Positions 1 through 8,604 of a stretch of 64,000 bases of DNA are shown here, one piece after another (positions within the stretch are counted from its first letter, which is position 1; the number at the start of each line of letters is the position of its first letter). The notes below the pieces were generated by a model, which ran no database searches, was not told the DNA's origin, and worked only from the letters and a program-made list of their open reading frames with translations. This stretch comes from Shinella zoogloeoides (GTDB taxonomy: Bacteria; Pseudomonadota; Alphaproteobacteria; Rhizobiales; Rhizobiaceae). A program made the translations under genes and the position numbers. The stretch is taken from NCBI RefSeq assembly GCF_003574625.1, contig NZ_QNUJ01000003.1:466103-530102 (forward strand), read 5' to 3'.

Positions 1-225
1 TTCATGAGCTTCATGCAGTCGCCCGAGGGTCAGTGCGGCATCGCCCAGTCCACCGGCTATTTCCCGGTCAATCCGAAGGCCGTGCAGGGCTGCATGGATG
101 ACCAGATGAAGAAGGAGCGCCAGGTCGACAATGTCGAGTTCGTCAAGAGCCTCGTCATGTGGCAGCAGCCCGTCCGCCTCGACAAGTATCTGGAAACCTG
201 GAACGCCGTGAAGGCCGCGCCGTAA
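1..225 (+). CDS. ABC transporter substrate-binding protein, C-terminal fragment (PotD/PotF-like)
   Basis: The gene enters from the left edge, so only the last 74 codons are visible, open from base 1 to the TAA at 223-225. The residues fit the C-terminal lobe of a periplasmic polyamine-type binding protein: a stretch with G-Y-F-P-V-N-P, and an end where the conserved W-N-A-V-K pattern closes the last helix. It would capture a small cationic solute in the periplasm and hand it to the permeases encoded downstream. Family assignment rests mostly on context, because an ATPase of the PotA type starts 77 bases later and two PotB/PotC-like permeases follow. The substrate is not determined by the sequence. 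Confidence 0.75.
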   Translation, partial: FMSFMQSPEGQCGIAQSTGYFPVNPKAVQGCMDDQMKKERQVDNVEFVKSLVMWQQPVRLDKYLETWNAVKAAP

Positions 226-302
226 GGCCCCGGCGGGAAGCGCCCCGGAAGGCGGCGCTTCCCGACACCCACGCGAGACATTTCAACAGACACGGGGATC
301 CG

Positions 303-1394
303 ATGACCTCCAACCCGATTGTAACGCTCGACGGCGTTGCGAAACGATATGGCGCATTCCTCGCCCTTCAGGAGACCGACCTTGCGATTGCCGAGGGCGA
401 GTTCGTGACCCTGCTCGGCCCATCGGGCTGCGGCAAGACGACGACGCTCAGGCTGATCGGCGGCTTCGAGCAGGCGAGCGCGGGCCGCATCGCCATTGCC
501 GGACAGGACGTGACGGACAGCCCGCCCTATCGCCGGCCGGTCAACACGGTCTTCCAGGACTATGCGCTTTTTCCGCATATGAGCGTGGCGGATAATATCG
601 GCTACGGCCTTTCGGTGAAGTCCGGCCGGGTGGCGAAGGCCGAGCGGGACAGGCGCGTCGCCGACGCGCTCGCCATGGTCGGGCTGGAGGGCAAGGCCGG
701 CATGCGGCCCGGCGCCCTCTCGGGCGGCCAGCGCCAGCGCGTGGCGATGGCGCGCGCCATCGTGCGCCGCCCGCGCGTGCTGCTGCTCGACGAGCCGCTT
801 TCGGCGCTCGACGTGAAGCTGCGCGAGGGCATGCAGGTGGAGCTGAAGCGCCTGCACCGCGAGCTCGGCATCACCTTCCTCATGGTCACCCACGACCAGA
901 ACGAGGCGCTGGCGCTCTCCGACCGCATCGTCGTCATGAGAGAGGGCCGCATCGCGCAGGTCGGCTCGCCGACGGATCTCTACGACCGTCCCGCCAGCCC
1001 CTATGTCGCGGATTTCATCGGCGGGGCGAACCTGGCGGATGCCGAGGCCCTCGGCGGCGGCGCTTTCCGGCTTGCGGGCGGCCAGGTGCTGCACAGCCGG
1101 CGCGGCGAAGCCGCCTGCCTTGCCGCCGGCCGCCATGCCAGCCTCGGCCTTCGCGCCGAGCACCTGCATGTCACGGCGGCCGGGGCAGAAAATACGCTTA
1201 CCTGCACCATCATGGAGCGCCTGTTCCACGGCGACCGGCTGCGGGTCGAGCTCATGCCCGAAGGGACCACAAGACCGATCTTCGCGGAGCTTCCTCGCAC
1301 GGCCGTCCCGGCGGAGCTTGCGCCCGGCGACCGCGTGACGATCGGTATCGACCCCGCCGACGTATTGGTCTTCGAAGCGGAGGCCGGGCGATGA
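303..1394 (+). CDS. ABC transporter ATP-binding protein, spermidine/putrescine (PotA) type
   Basis: The 363-residue protein energises the importer at the inner membrane. Walker A is GPSGCGKT at residues 39-46, the signature LSGGQ is at 139-143 and Walker B VLLLDE is at 159-164. A C-terminal TOBE-like domain of about 110 residues follows, as in PotA/FbpC-type ATPases. I chose the ATG at 303 because the N-terminus then matches the family; the open frame runs further upstream but without conserved sequence. The end overlaps the first permease by 4 bases (ATGA), so translation is probably coupled. Polyamine specificity is inferred from family and neighbours, and related importers take up other small solutes. 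Confidence 0.88.
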   Translation: MTSNPIVTLDGVAKRYGAFLALQETDLAIAEGEFVTLLGPSGCGKTTTLRLIGGFEQASAGRIAIAGQDVTDSPPYRRPVNTVFQDYALFPHMSVADNIGYGLSVKSGRVAKAERDRRVADALAMVGLEGKAGMRPGALSGGQRQRVAMARAIVRRPRVLLLDEPLSALDVKLREGMQVELKRLHRELGITFLMVTHDQNEALALSDRIVVMREGRIAQVGSPTDLYDRPASPYVADFIGGANLADAEALGGGAFRLAGGQVLHSRRGEAACLAAGRHASLGLRAEHLHVTAAGAENTLTCTIMERLFHGDRLRVELMPEGTTRPIFAELPRTAVPAELAPGDRVTIGIDPADVLVFEAEAGR

Positions 1395-2260
1395 ACCTCA
1401 CCCGCCGCACCTTCCCCGGCTTTGCCGCTCTGTTCTCGCTGCCGCTCTTCTGGGTCCTGCTGCTGATGGTCGTGCCCTATGCGATCATGATCTCGGTGGG
1501 CTTCTGGTCGCGACAGTTCCCGCTATTCTATCCGGATTTCCAGTTCGGCAACTACGCACAGATCGCCGCCGACCCGCAATATACCACCGTCATCCTGCGC
1601 ACGCTGAAGATCGCCGCCAGCGTCACGCTCTTCTCGCTGCTGCTCGGCTATCCGCTCGCCTATTTCCTCGTCTTCACCGTCCGCTCGCGTGCGCTGCGCA
1701 ACCTTCTCTACATGTCGGTGATCGTGCCGCTCTGGGTGTCCTACCTGCTGCGCGCCTATACGTGGAAGATCATCCTCGGCACGGACGGCGCGCTGAATTC
1801 GCTGCTGGTCTCCACCGGCATCGTCTCGGCGCCGCTCGACATCTTTCTCTACAACCAGACCGCCATGGTGGTGACGCTGGTCTATATCTTCGTGCCCTTC
1901 ATGGTCATGCCGCTCTTCGCGGTGCTCGACAACATTCCGCGCCGCCTGATCGAGGCCTCGGAAGACCTTGGCGTCGGCCCGTTCATGACCTTCTGGCGGG
2001 TGATCTTCCCGTTGTCGCTCGGCGGGGTCGTGGCCGGCGCGACCATGACCTTCTGCCTGTCCTTCGGCGATTTCGTCGCACCCGTGCTTGTCGGCGGGCC
2101 GGACGGGACGATGGTGGCGAACCTCCTGCAGACGCAGTTCGGCGCCGCACTCAACTGGCCGCTCGGATCGGCGCTCGCGACCCTCGTGCTCGCGCTGGTG
2201 CTGATCCTCCTGCAACTCTCCAGCCGCCTCGACCGGGCCGGCCGGGTCGATCTTTCCTAG
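1391..2260 (+). CDS. ABC transporter permease, PotB-like
   Basis: This 289-residue inner-membrane protein has about six hydrophobic segments. It carries the EAA loop that docks onto the ATPase (E-A-S-E-D-L-G-V-G-P-F about two thirds along). Its length matches PotB-type permeases of roughly 280-300 residues. Its start overlaps the ATPase stop by 4 bases and the second permease begins 9 bases after its stop, so the three genes form one transcription unit. It forms half of the membrane channel. Confidence 0.87.
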   Translation: MNLTRRTFPGFAALFSLPLFWVLLLMVVPYAIMISVGFWSRQFPLFYPDFQFGNYAQIAADPQYTTVILRTLKIAASVTLFSLLLGYPLAYFLVFTVRSRALRNLLYMSVIVPLWVSYLLRAYTWKIILGTDGALNSLLVSTGIVSAPLDIFLYNQTAMVVTLVYIFVPFMVMPLFAVLDNIPRRLIEASEDLGVGPFMTFWRVIFPLSLGGVVAGATMTFCLSFGDFVAPVLVGGPDGTMVANLLQTQFGAALNWPLGSALATLVLALVLILLQLSSRLDRAGRVDLS

Positions 2261-2269
2261 GAGGGTGCC

Positions 2270-3058
2270 ATGCTGCGCTTGAGATGGTGGCAGAAGGGCA
2301 TGGTGGGCGTCAGCCTCGGCGTGCTCGCCTTCCTCTACCTGCCGATCGTCATCCTCGTGATGTTCTCCTTCAACGACAGCAAGGTGACGTCCTTCCCGCT
2401 TTCCGGCTTCACGCTGCACTGGTACGAGGCCTTCCTCGCCAACGGCCAGATGCTGCGGGCGCTCGCCAACAGCCTGTGGGTCGCGCTCTTCGCGACGGCG
2501 CTCTCCGTCGTCATCGGCGTGACGGCGGCGCTCGCGCTCGACCGCTACGACTTTCGCGGCAAGCGGCTGTTCCAGAACGTCATCCTCCTGCCCCTCAGCC
2601 TGCCCGGCATCGTCACCGGCATCGCCATGCTGAACTTCTACAAGCAGATCGGCATTCCGCAGAGCCTGACGGCGGTGGTGATCGGCCATGCGACGGCGCT
2701 GCTCGGCGTCGTCGTCTCGCAGGTCATGGCGCGGCTCGCCAAGATCAACCGCCGCCAGTTCGAAGCCTCCGCCGATCTCGGCGCAACACCCTTCGAGACC
2801 TTCCGCAATGTCACGCTGCCGGGCATCCGCAGCGCCATCCTCGGCTCGGCGCTCCTGTGCTTCACGCTGTCCTTCGACGAAATCCCCGTCACCTATTTCC
2901 TGACGGGCCGCGAGGTGACGCTGCCGATCTACATCTATTCGACGCTCCGGCGCGGCATCACGCCGGAAATCAACGCCATCGGTACGGTGATCGTCGCCGT
3001 GTCCTTCGTCCTCATCGTCCTCTCGGTCACGCTCCTGCGCGACCGCTACCAATCCTGA
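2270..3058 (+). CDS. ABC transporter permease, PotC-like
   Basis: This 262-residue second permease subunit has about six transmembrane segments and an EAA loop (E-A-S-A-D-L-G-A-T-P-F). The ATG follows an AGGAGG-like ribosome site seven bases after the PotB-like stop. It pairs with the preceding permease. The aldehyde dehydrogenase start lies 21 bases after its stop, so that gene is probably in the same operon, which supports uptake of an amine that is then oxidised. Confidence 0.87.
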   Translation: MLRLRWWQKGMVGVSLGVLAFLYLPIVILVMFSFNDSKVTSFPLSGFTLHWYEAFLANGQMLRALANSLWVALFATALSVVIGVTAALALDRYDFRGKRLFQNVILLPLSLPGIVTGIAMLNFYKQIGIPQSLTAVVIGHATALLGVVVSQVMARLAKINRRQFEASADLGATPFETFRNVTLPGIRSAILGSALLCFTLSFDEIPVTYFLTGREVTLPIYIYSTLRRGITPEINAIGTVIVAVSFVLIVLSVTLLRDRYQS

Positions 3059-3079
3059 TCCATGGAAGGGAGAACAAGC

Positions 3080-4585
3080 ATGGATGCCTCGACCTACACG
3101 CTCGATTTCTGGCGCAGCAAGGCAAGCGGCCTCAAATTCCGCACGCAGCACTTCATCGACGGGGCCTATGTCGCCTCCGCCGACGGCCGGACCTATCCGA
3201 CGATCAATCCGGCGACCGGGGCGACCATCGCCGAGATGGCGCGCGGCGGGGCGGCGGAGATCGACCGCGCCGTCGCCGTAGCCCGCAAGGCCTACCGCTC
3301 CGGCGCATGGTCGCGCATGGACCCGCGCGCCCGCATGGCCGTGCTGGAGACATTCTCCGCCCTCATCGAAGCGCATGCGGAGGAATTCGCCGTGCTCGAC
3401 AGCCTCGACATGGGCAAGCCGGTCATGGACATGATGAACATCGACATTCCCGGCTCCGTCACGTCGCTGAAATTCTTCGCCGAGACAATCGACAAGATCG
3501 AGGGCGCGGTGACGGCGACGGCGGCCAATGCGCTGCACTACATCCTGCGCCAGCCGCTCGGCGTCGTCGGCCTCATCGTGCCGTGGAACTATCCCCTGAT
3601 GATGGCCGCCTGGAAACTGGGCCCGGCGCTGGCGACGGGCAATTCCGTCGTGCTGAAGCCGGCCGAACAATCGCCGCTCTCGGCCAACCTGCTCGCAGAA
3701 CTCTTCATCGAGGCGGGCGGTCCGGCGGGCGTCTTCAACGTGGTGCACGGTCTCGGCGAGGAGGCCGGCAAGGCACTGGCGCTGCACAACGACGTCGACA
3801 AGATCGGCTTCACCGGTTCCACCGAGGTCGGCAAGCTGCTGATGATCTATGCCGGCCAGTCGAACATGAAGCGCGTCTCGACCGAGTGCGGCGGCAAGAC
3901 GCCCCAAATCGTCCTCGGCGACTATGACGACCTCGACACCGCCGTCACCTATGCCGTCAACGGCATCTACGGCAACCAGGGCGAGGTCTGCAATGCGGGC
4001 TCGCGCATCCTCGTGGAAAAACGCATCCACGACGACTTCGTCGAGCGCTTCACGGCCCGCACGCGGGAAAACTTCGTGCTCGGCGATCCGCTCGATCCCT
4101 CGACGACCATCGGCCCGCTCGTCACCGCCTCGCACCAGCAGCGCGTGTTGAGCTACATCGACATCGGCCGCAAGGAAGGGGCGGCGCTGCGCTTCGGCGG
4201 CGGCACGCTCGCCACCTCGCCGAAAGGCGCCTTCGTCGAGCCGACCCTGTTCACGGGCGTCGACAACGGCATGCGCATCGCCCGCGAGGAGATCTTCGGC
4301 CCGGTCGCCGCGATCATCCCGGTGGAGGGCATCGACGACGCCATCGAGATCGCCAACGATTCCATCTATGGCCTCGCCGCGTCCGTCTGGACCCGCGACA
4401 TTTCCAAGGCGCACCGCTTCGCCCGCGACATCGAGGCCGGCGTCGTCTGGGTCAACTGCTTCGACCACGGCGACATGACCTCGATCTGGGGCGGCTACAA
4501 GCAGACCGGCAACGGCCGCGACAAATGCCTGGAAGCCCTGACGCAGTACACGCAGACGAAATCGGTCTGGGTGAATCTCGACTGA
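3080..4585 (+). CDS. NAD(P)-dependent aldehyde dehydrogenase (PuuC/betaine-aldehyde type)
   Basis: The 501-residue enzyme oxidises an aldehyde to its acid in the cytoplasm. The expected residues are present: Asn170 in P-W-N, general base Glu269 in the T-E-C-G-G-K stretch, the cofactor loop F-T-G-S-T, and the catalytic Cys304 in the stretch G-E-V-C-N-A-G. I use the ATG at 3080, which has GAAGGGAG upstream, rather than the earlier in-frame ATG at 3062, which has no ribosome site. Position behind a polyamine-type importer suggests an aminoaldehyde such as gamma-glutamyl-aminobutyraldehyde or aminobutyraldehyde as substrate. That is inference; family resemblance alone does not fix it. Confidence 0.85.
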   Translation: MDASTYTLDFWRSKASGLKFRTQHFIDGAYVASADGRTYPTINPATGATIAEMARGGAAEIDRAVAVARKAYRSGAWSRMDPRARMAVLETFSALIEAHAEEFAVLDSLDMGKPVMDMMNIDIPGSVTSLKFFAETIDKIEGAVTATAANALHYILRQPLGVVGLIVPWNYPLMMAAWKLGPALATGNSVVLKPAEQSPLSANLLAELFIEAGGPAGVFNVVHGLGEEAGKALALHNDVDKIGFTGSTEVGKLLMIYAGQSNMKRVSTECGGKTPQIVLGDYDDLDTAVTYAVNGIYGNQGEVCNAGSRILVEKRIHDDFVERFTARTRENFVLGDPLDPSTTIGPLVTASHQQRVLSYIDIGRKEGAALRFGGGTLATSPKGAFVEPTLFTGVDNGMRIAREEIFGPVAAIIPVEGIDDAIEIANDSIYGLAASVWTRDISKAHRFARDIEAGVVWVNCFDHGDMTSIWGGYKQTGNGRDKCLEALTQYTQTKSVWVNLD

Positions 4586-4600
4586 CACCCGCATAATCGG

Positions 4601-4633
4601 TCCCGGGTTGGAGCAGCACGCACCATCCCGGGA
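4601..4633. terminator. Possible bidirectional hairpin between convergent genes
   Basis: TCCCGGG at 4601-4607 and CCCGGGA at 4627-4633 form an inverted repeat with a 19-base loop, lying in the 57-base gap between the convergent aldehyde dehydrogenase and histidine kinase genes. There is no T-run. Position is the main support. Confidence 0.3.
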
Positions 4634-4642
4634 TCCATGGCT

Positions 4643-6022
4643 TCACCGGGCCTGTTCCGCCAGCCAGCCCGCCGGAACGGAAACCCGCACGGCGAAGCCG
4701 TTCGCACGCTGGTCGAAAGCAAGTTCGCCGCCGAGCTTCTGGATTGCCATTTCAACGATCGAGAGGCCAAGACCGGTTCCCTCGCCTCCACGACTGCCCC
4801 TGTTGAAACGCCCGACGAGATGCCTCGATTGAGCCGGCGTCATACCCGCCCCCGGGTCGACGACCTCGATCCGCAGCTTCGTCCCGTCGCGCTCGACGAT
4901 GAGGTTGACATGCGAGCCCGCCGGGGCATGCTGGATTGCATTTTCAAGGATGTTTCTCACCGCGAGATGCAGGAGCATGCGGTTGAGACTGGCCCGGCCA
5001 ACCGTCACGCCGGCGTGGATGTCGACCGATACGTTCCGTGCGATACCGAGGTTTTCCAGATCGGCAGAAACCTCACGCATGGCCCCCGCGACATCGATGG
5101 CTTCCCGCGCGTGATCGGCCTCTGCGGAATCGACAGCCGCCATGTCGATGAGCTGGCGGACGAGGCGCCCGGTGCGATCCACGCTCGTCGAAATATGTCC
5201 GAGCGCGGTTTCACGGACGGCAGCATCATCGCTCCTGAGCGCGACCTGGGCCTGGGTCTTGAGACCGGCGAGCGGCGTCTTCAATTCATGCGCGGCATAG
5301 GCGATGAAAGTCCTTTCGCGCTCCCGCGCTTGCGTGACCCTGCCGAAAAGCGAGTTGAGCGATCTCAGCAGCGGGCGGATCTCGCGCGGCGCGCCGTCCT
5401 CCCCGACCGGATGAAGCTCGTCGGCGGAACGGCCGGAGAGCGCGCTCGCGATCCTGTTGAGAGGCGCGAGCCCCCGGTCGACGCTGAGCCACAGCAAGGC
5501 TGCAAGGACCGGCAGGATGGCGAGTGCCGGAACCAGTTGCCCCTTGACGACATCTCCGACTAGCCGATCGCGCATTTCGAGGCTGTCGCCGACGAGGACG
5601 CGCACGCCGAGCGTCGGATTGATCACCGCATAGACCCGCCAGCGTTCGCCCTTTATGGTCGTCTCCTGAAAACCCTTGTCGTGGTCCGCCAGCGAGGTCG
5701 CCGGCGCGCTGGCGGAACGGCTGACAAGCTGCCCCTGCAGCGACCAGATCTGGCAGGAGAGCTGCCTGTTGTAATCCCCCTCCGCAACCGTGAATTCCGG
5801 CGGCACATCGCCGGCGGTGGCGGCCTCCACGGCGGCAGCGACATCGATATGGTGATCGGTGATCAGCGAACTGACCATCCGCGCCGCCTCGGTGAGCCTG
5901 GCGTCGAGCACGCGTTCCACCTGATGCTGCGTGCTGAGATAGGTCCAGAAAACCGCACAACACCAGACGGCGCCGGTCGTGGCGAGAAGGATGACGATGA
6001 GGCGGAGGCGGATGGAACTCAT
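4643..6022 (-). CDS. Sensor histidine kinase, QseC/2CSK type
   Basis: This 459-residue membrane kinase has one transmembrane segment near residues 8-28, a periplasmic sensor region to about 160 and a second segment near 163-180. The dimerisation helix follows, with the phospho-accepting His245 in A-A-H-E-L-K-T-P. The ATPase domain has an N box (R-N-I-L-E-N-A-I-Q-H, Asn361), a G1 box D-P-G-A-G-M near 389 and a G2 box G-E-G-T-G-L-G-L near 413. It senses an unknown periplasmic signal and phosphorylates the response regulator whose gene overlaps its start by 4 bases. The architecture and length match QseC/TctE-like kinases. The thiol-redox operon divergent from the pair suggests an envelope redox or metal cue, which is inference. 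Confidence 0.9.
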   Translation of the reverse strand: MSSIRLRLIVILLATTGAVWCCAVFWTYLSTQHQVERVLDARLTEAARMVSSLITDHHIDVAAAVEAATAGDVPPEFTVAEGDYNRQLSCQIWSLQGQLVSRSASAPATSLADHDKGFQETTIKGERWRVYAVINPTLGVRVLVGDSLEMRDRLVGDVVKGQLVPALAILPVLAALLWLSVDRGLAPLNRIASALSGRSADELHPVGEDGAPREIRPLLRSLNSLFGRVTQARERERTFIAYAAHELKTPLAGLKTQAQVALRSDDAAVRETALGHISTSVDRTGRLVRQLIDMAAVDSAEADHAREAIDVAGAMREVSADLENLGIARNVSVDIHAGVTVGRASLNRMLLHLAVRNILENAIQHAPAGSHVNLIVERDGTKLRIEVVDPGAGMTPAQSRHLVGRFNRGSRGGEGTGLGLSIVEMAIQKLGGELAFDQRANGFAVRVSVPAGWLAEQAR

Positions 6023-6681
6023 TCGGACTTGCCCATGCGATAGCCGACACCGCGGATGGTCTCGATGGAGGCGGCGCCGAGCTTGGCGCGCAGCTTGTGC
6101 ACATGTACCTCGACCGTATTGCTCTCCACATCCTCCTGCCAGCCGTAGAGGCGTTGCTCCAGCGCCTGCTTCGAATGGATCATGCCCGGACTCTCCATCA
6201 GTGCGCGCAGGATGGAGAATTCGCGCCGCGACAGCGGGACGGGCTCACCTGCCTTTCGGGCCGCCATCCCTGCCGGATCGAGAACGATAGTGCCACAACG
6301 CAATTCGGGCCGCGCGCGACCTTCCGACCGGCGCGTGATGGCGCGCAGCCGGGCGGCAACCTCGTCGAGGTCGAACGGCTTGCCGAGATAGTCGTCGGCG
6401 CCGGCATCCAGACCGTCGATGCGATCGGCCGTTTCGTCCTTCGCCGTCAGGAGCAGGACGGGCGTCCGGTCGCCCCTTTCCCGCAGGCACGCCAGCACTT
6501 CAAGGCCGGAACCGTCGGGCAGCATGCGATCGAGGACGACGGCATCGAAGCGGTCCGCCGCAAGGGCCTCCGTCGCATCGGCAAGCGTTGCCACAGTGTC
6601 GACGGTGAAGCCGGAAAGGCCGAGGCCGACCTTCAGACCATCGAGCAGGACCGCATCGTCTTCGACCACCAGGATACGCAT
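6019..6681 (-). CDS. Response regulator, OmpR/QseB family
   Basis: The 220-residue regulator has a receiver domain with acidic pair E7/D8-D9, phospho-acceptor Asp51 and Lys101. It is followed by a winged-helix DNA-binding domain ending in the conserved R-G-V-G-Y pattern. I start it at the ATG at 6681, four bases after GGAGG; a TTG directly before it is less likely. It is translated before and coupled to the kinase. QseB/PmrA members bind paired CTTAA half-sites six bases apart, and exactly that repeat lies 45 bases upstream of this start and again before the L,D-transpeptidase gene. Autoregulation plus control of the Dsb operon is therefore likely. Confidence 0.92.
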   Translation of the reverse strand: MRILVVEDDAVLLDGLKVGLGLSGFTVDTVATLADATEALAADRFDAVVLDRMLPDGSGLEVLACLRERGDRTPVLLLTAKDETADRIDGLDAGADDYLGKPFDLDEVAARLRAITRRSEGRARPELRCGTIVLDPAGMAARKAGEPVPLSRREFSILRALMESPGMIHSKQALEQRLYGWQEDVESNTVEVHVHKLRAKLGAASIETIRGVGYRMGKSE

Positions 6682-6725
6682 CAAGCCTCCGTGCGTTGCT
6701 GCCTTCCTTCGCCTGAACCGGGAAC

Positions 6726-6742
6726 CTTAAGCCTGCCTTAAG
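6726..6742. promoter_or_regulatory. QseB/PmrA-type direct repeat before dsbD and the response regulator
   Basis: CTTAAG at 6726-6731 and CTTAAG at 6737-6742 are separated by five bases. Each half is a palindrome, so the site can serve both divergent genes. It ends 50 bases before the dsbD ATG at 6793. The identical arrangement occurs at 10156-10172. Confidence 0.65.
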
Positions 6743-6792
6743 CTGGCGACCGGATCGCTCCGCCCGGGACAAATGACGAGGACGCGAGAACG

Positions 6793-8604
6793 ATGCGGAA
6801 AGCAAGCCTCCTGGCAGCGGTTTGGGTCTTGATTGCGGCAATTCTGCCGGCATGGGCTTTTGAAGCGCCATTGCCGATGGAAGACGCCTTCGTACCCTCG
6901 ATTGCAAGGGAAGAGGCAGGCCCTCTCACGATCACCTGGAAAATCGCCGACGGCTACTATCTGTACCGGGATTACCTTTCCGCGAAAGACGAGGACGACC
7001 GGCCGCTGACGCTCCGCACCGAACCCGGCAAGGTCAAGGACGATCCGGGTTTCGGCGCGACCGAAGTCTATTATCGAACGGCTTCGGCATCGATCCTCGA
7101 CGCCCCTTCGACCGTTCGCGTCACCTATCAGGGCTGTCAGGACGGCGGACTGTGCTATCCGCCGACGGCACGCATGATCGATGTCGCGGCGATGACGATC
7201 GGGATGCCGGCCGAAGGCGGTTTTTCGCTTGCACCGGCCGAGGACGCGAACCCGGCGCAGAAGGCGAACACCGGATTTTCCATCATTGACAATGGCGGAG
7301 AGACGGCGGTCGACCGGCTTCTGACCGGCGGCGGACCTTTCCTGCTGCTTGCCGGCTTTCTCGGCTTCGGCCTGCTGCTGGCATTCACACCCTGCGTCTT
7401 TCCGATGTATCCGATTGTCGCCGCCATGCTATCGCGCGAAAGGGAGGAACTGACGGCAGGACGCGGCTTCGTGCTGGCGTCATCCTATGTGCTGGCGCTC
7501 GCTACCGCCTTCGGACTTGTCGGCGTCGCCGCCGCGTGGTCGGGCCGGAACCTGCAGATGGTGCTGCAATCGCCGGCCGCAGTCGGCACGGTCGCCGCCC
7601 TCTTCATCCTGCTGGCGCTCTCCAGCTTCGGCCTGTTTCATATCCGGCTTCCGGCAGGAATCGGCAATCGATTGAGCGGCGGCAAACGGAAGGGCGGATC
7701 TGCCGCCGGCGCCGCTATGCTCGGCTTTTCCTCCGCGTTTCTCATCGGCCCCTGCGTAACCGCACCGCTTGCGGGCGCCCTTCTCTATATCGCCCGGACC
7801 GGAGACGTCGTCATCGGCGCTCTCGCGCTCTTCGCGCTTGGCCTCGGCAAGGGCCTCCCGCTCATCGCCATGGCGACGCTCGGCGGCAAGGTGCTGCCAC
7901 GCGCCGGCGCCTGGATGGAAAACGTACGGTACGCCTTCGGCTTTCTGTTCCTCGCAACGGCGATATGGCTTGCGACCCCGCTCGTTCCCGAACGTTTCAT
8001 CTTGCTGCCTTGGGCCGTGCTGGCGCTGACTTTCGGCGTGCAGGCGGGTGCATTCGCAGGGTCGCAGACTTCGGGCGGACATGGCGTTCTCCTGCGTTCG
8101 GCCAGCCTCGTCTTTCTCCTGTGGGGCAGTCTTCTCATGGCAGGGTTCGGCCTCGGCGCGACCGATCCGCTGACCCCGCTCGGCCCGCTCAAGGGTGCGG
8201 CCGGCGGCGCGCGGACGGCCGCTATCGAAAAGACGGACTTCACGAAGATCGGCTCCATCGACGCGCTGTCCGGCCTGCTTGGCGCCGCCGCCTCCGAACA
8301 CCGGCCGGCCCTTCTTTATGTCACGGCGGACTGGTGCGTGACCTGCCGCGCGATCGAACGCTCGGTGCTGCCCGAGCCGGATGTAGCGACAGCCCTCGAC
8401 GGGATTCGCCTTGCAAGGCTCGACGTCAGTACCCTTGATGCCGACACCGGCGCGCTCATGCGCTCGCTTGCGGTCGTCGGCCCGCCAACGATGATCCTCT
8501 TCGACCGCGAAAGACAGGAGATACCCGGTACCCGGCTTGTCGGAGAGATTACAGCGGCTTCGCTCGCGGATGCCGCCAGGACTGCGAAAGGCACCGTGCG
8601 ATGA
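6793..8604 (+). CDS. DsbD/ScsB-like transmembrane thiol:disulfide interchange protein
   Basis: This 603-residue inner-membrane protein moves reducing power from cytoplasmic thioredoxin to periplasmic partners. Residues 1-22 are a signal peptide. The periplasmic N-domain carries Cys115 and Cys121. A membrane domain of about eight segments (185-455) holds the paired Cys201 (in F-T-P-C-V-F-P) and Cys321 (in I-G-P-C-V-T). The C-terminal thioredoxin-like domain has the W-C-V-T-C motif (Cys515, Cys518). All three cysteine pairs of DsbD are therefore present, and the length fits the family (560-610). The next gene overlaps its stop by 4 bases. ScsB of copper-tolerance loci is the alternative name, since a TlpA-like and a DsbA-like partner follow as in scs operons. 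Confidence 0.88.
   Translation: MRKASLLAAVWVLIAAILPAWAFEAPLPMEDAFVPSIAREEAGPLTITWKIADGYYLYRDYLSAKDEDDRPLTLRTEPGKVKDDPGFGATEVYYRTASASILDAPSTVRVTYQGCQDGGLCYPPTARMIDVAAMTIGMPAEGGFSLAPAEDANPAQKANTGFSIIDNGGETAVDRLLTGGGPFLLLAGFLGFGLLLAFTPCVFPMYPIVAAMLSREREELTAGRGFVLASSYVLALATAFGLVGVAAAWSGRNLQMVLQSPAAVGTVAALFILLALSSFGLFHIRLPAGIGNRLSGGKRKGGSAAGAAMLGFSSAFLIGPCVTAPLAGALLYIARTGDVVIGALALFALGLGKGLPLIAMATLGGKVLPRAGAWMENVRYAFGFLFLATAIWLATPLVPERFILLPWAVLALTFGVQAGAFAGSQTSGGHGVLLRSASLVFLLWGSLLMAGFGLGATDPLTPLGPLKGAAGGARTAAIEKTDFTKIGSIDALSGLLGAAASEHRPALLYVTADWCVTCRAIERSVLPEPDVATALDGIRLARLDVSTLDADTGALMRSLAVVGPPTMILFDRERQEIPGTRLVGEITAASLADAARTAKGTVR

Noticed and set aside
1523..4594. A 1023-codon open frame on the minus strand across the permease and aldehyde dehydrogenase genes
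   Set aside because: It is antisense to three clear transporter/enzyme genes. Its residue content is a repetitive Asp/Arg/His/Ala mix typical of reversed high-GC codons, and it lacks a domain.
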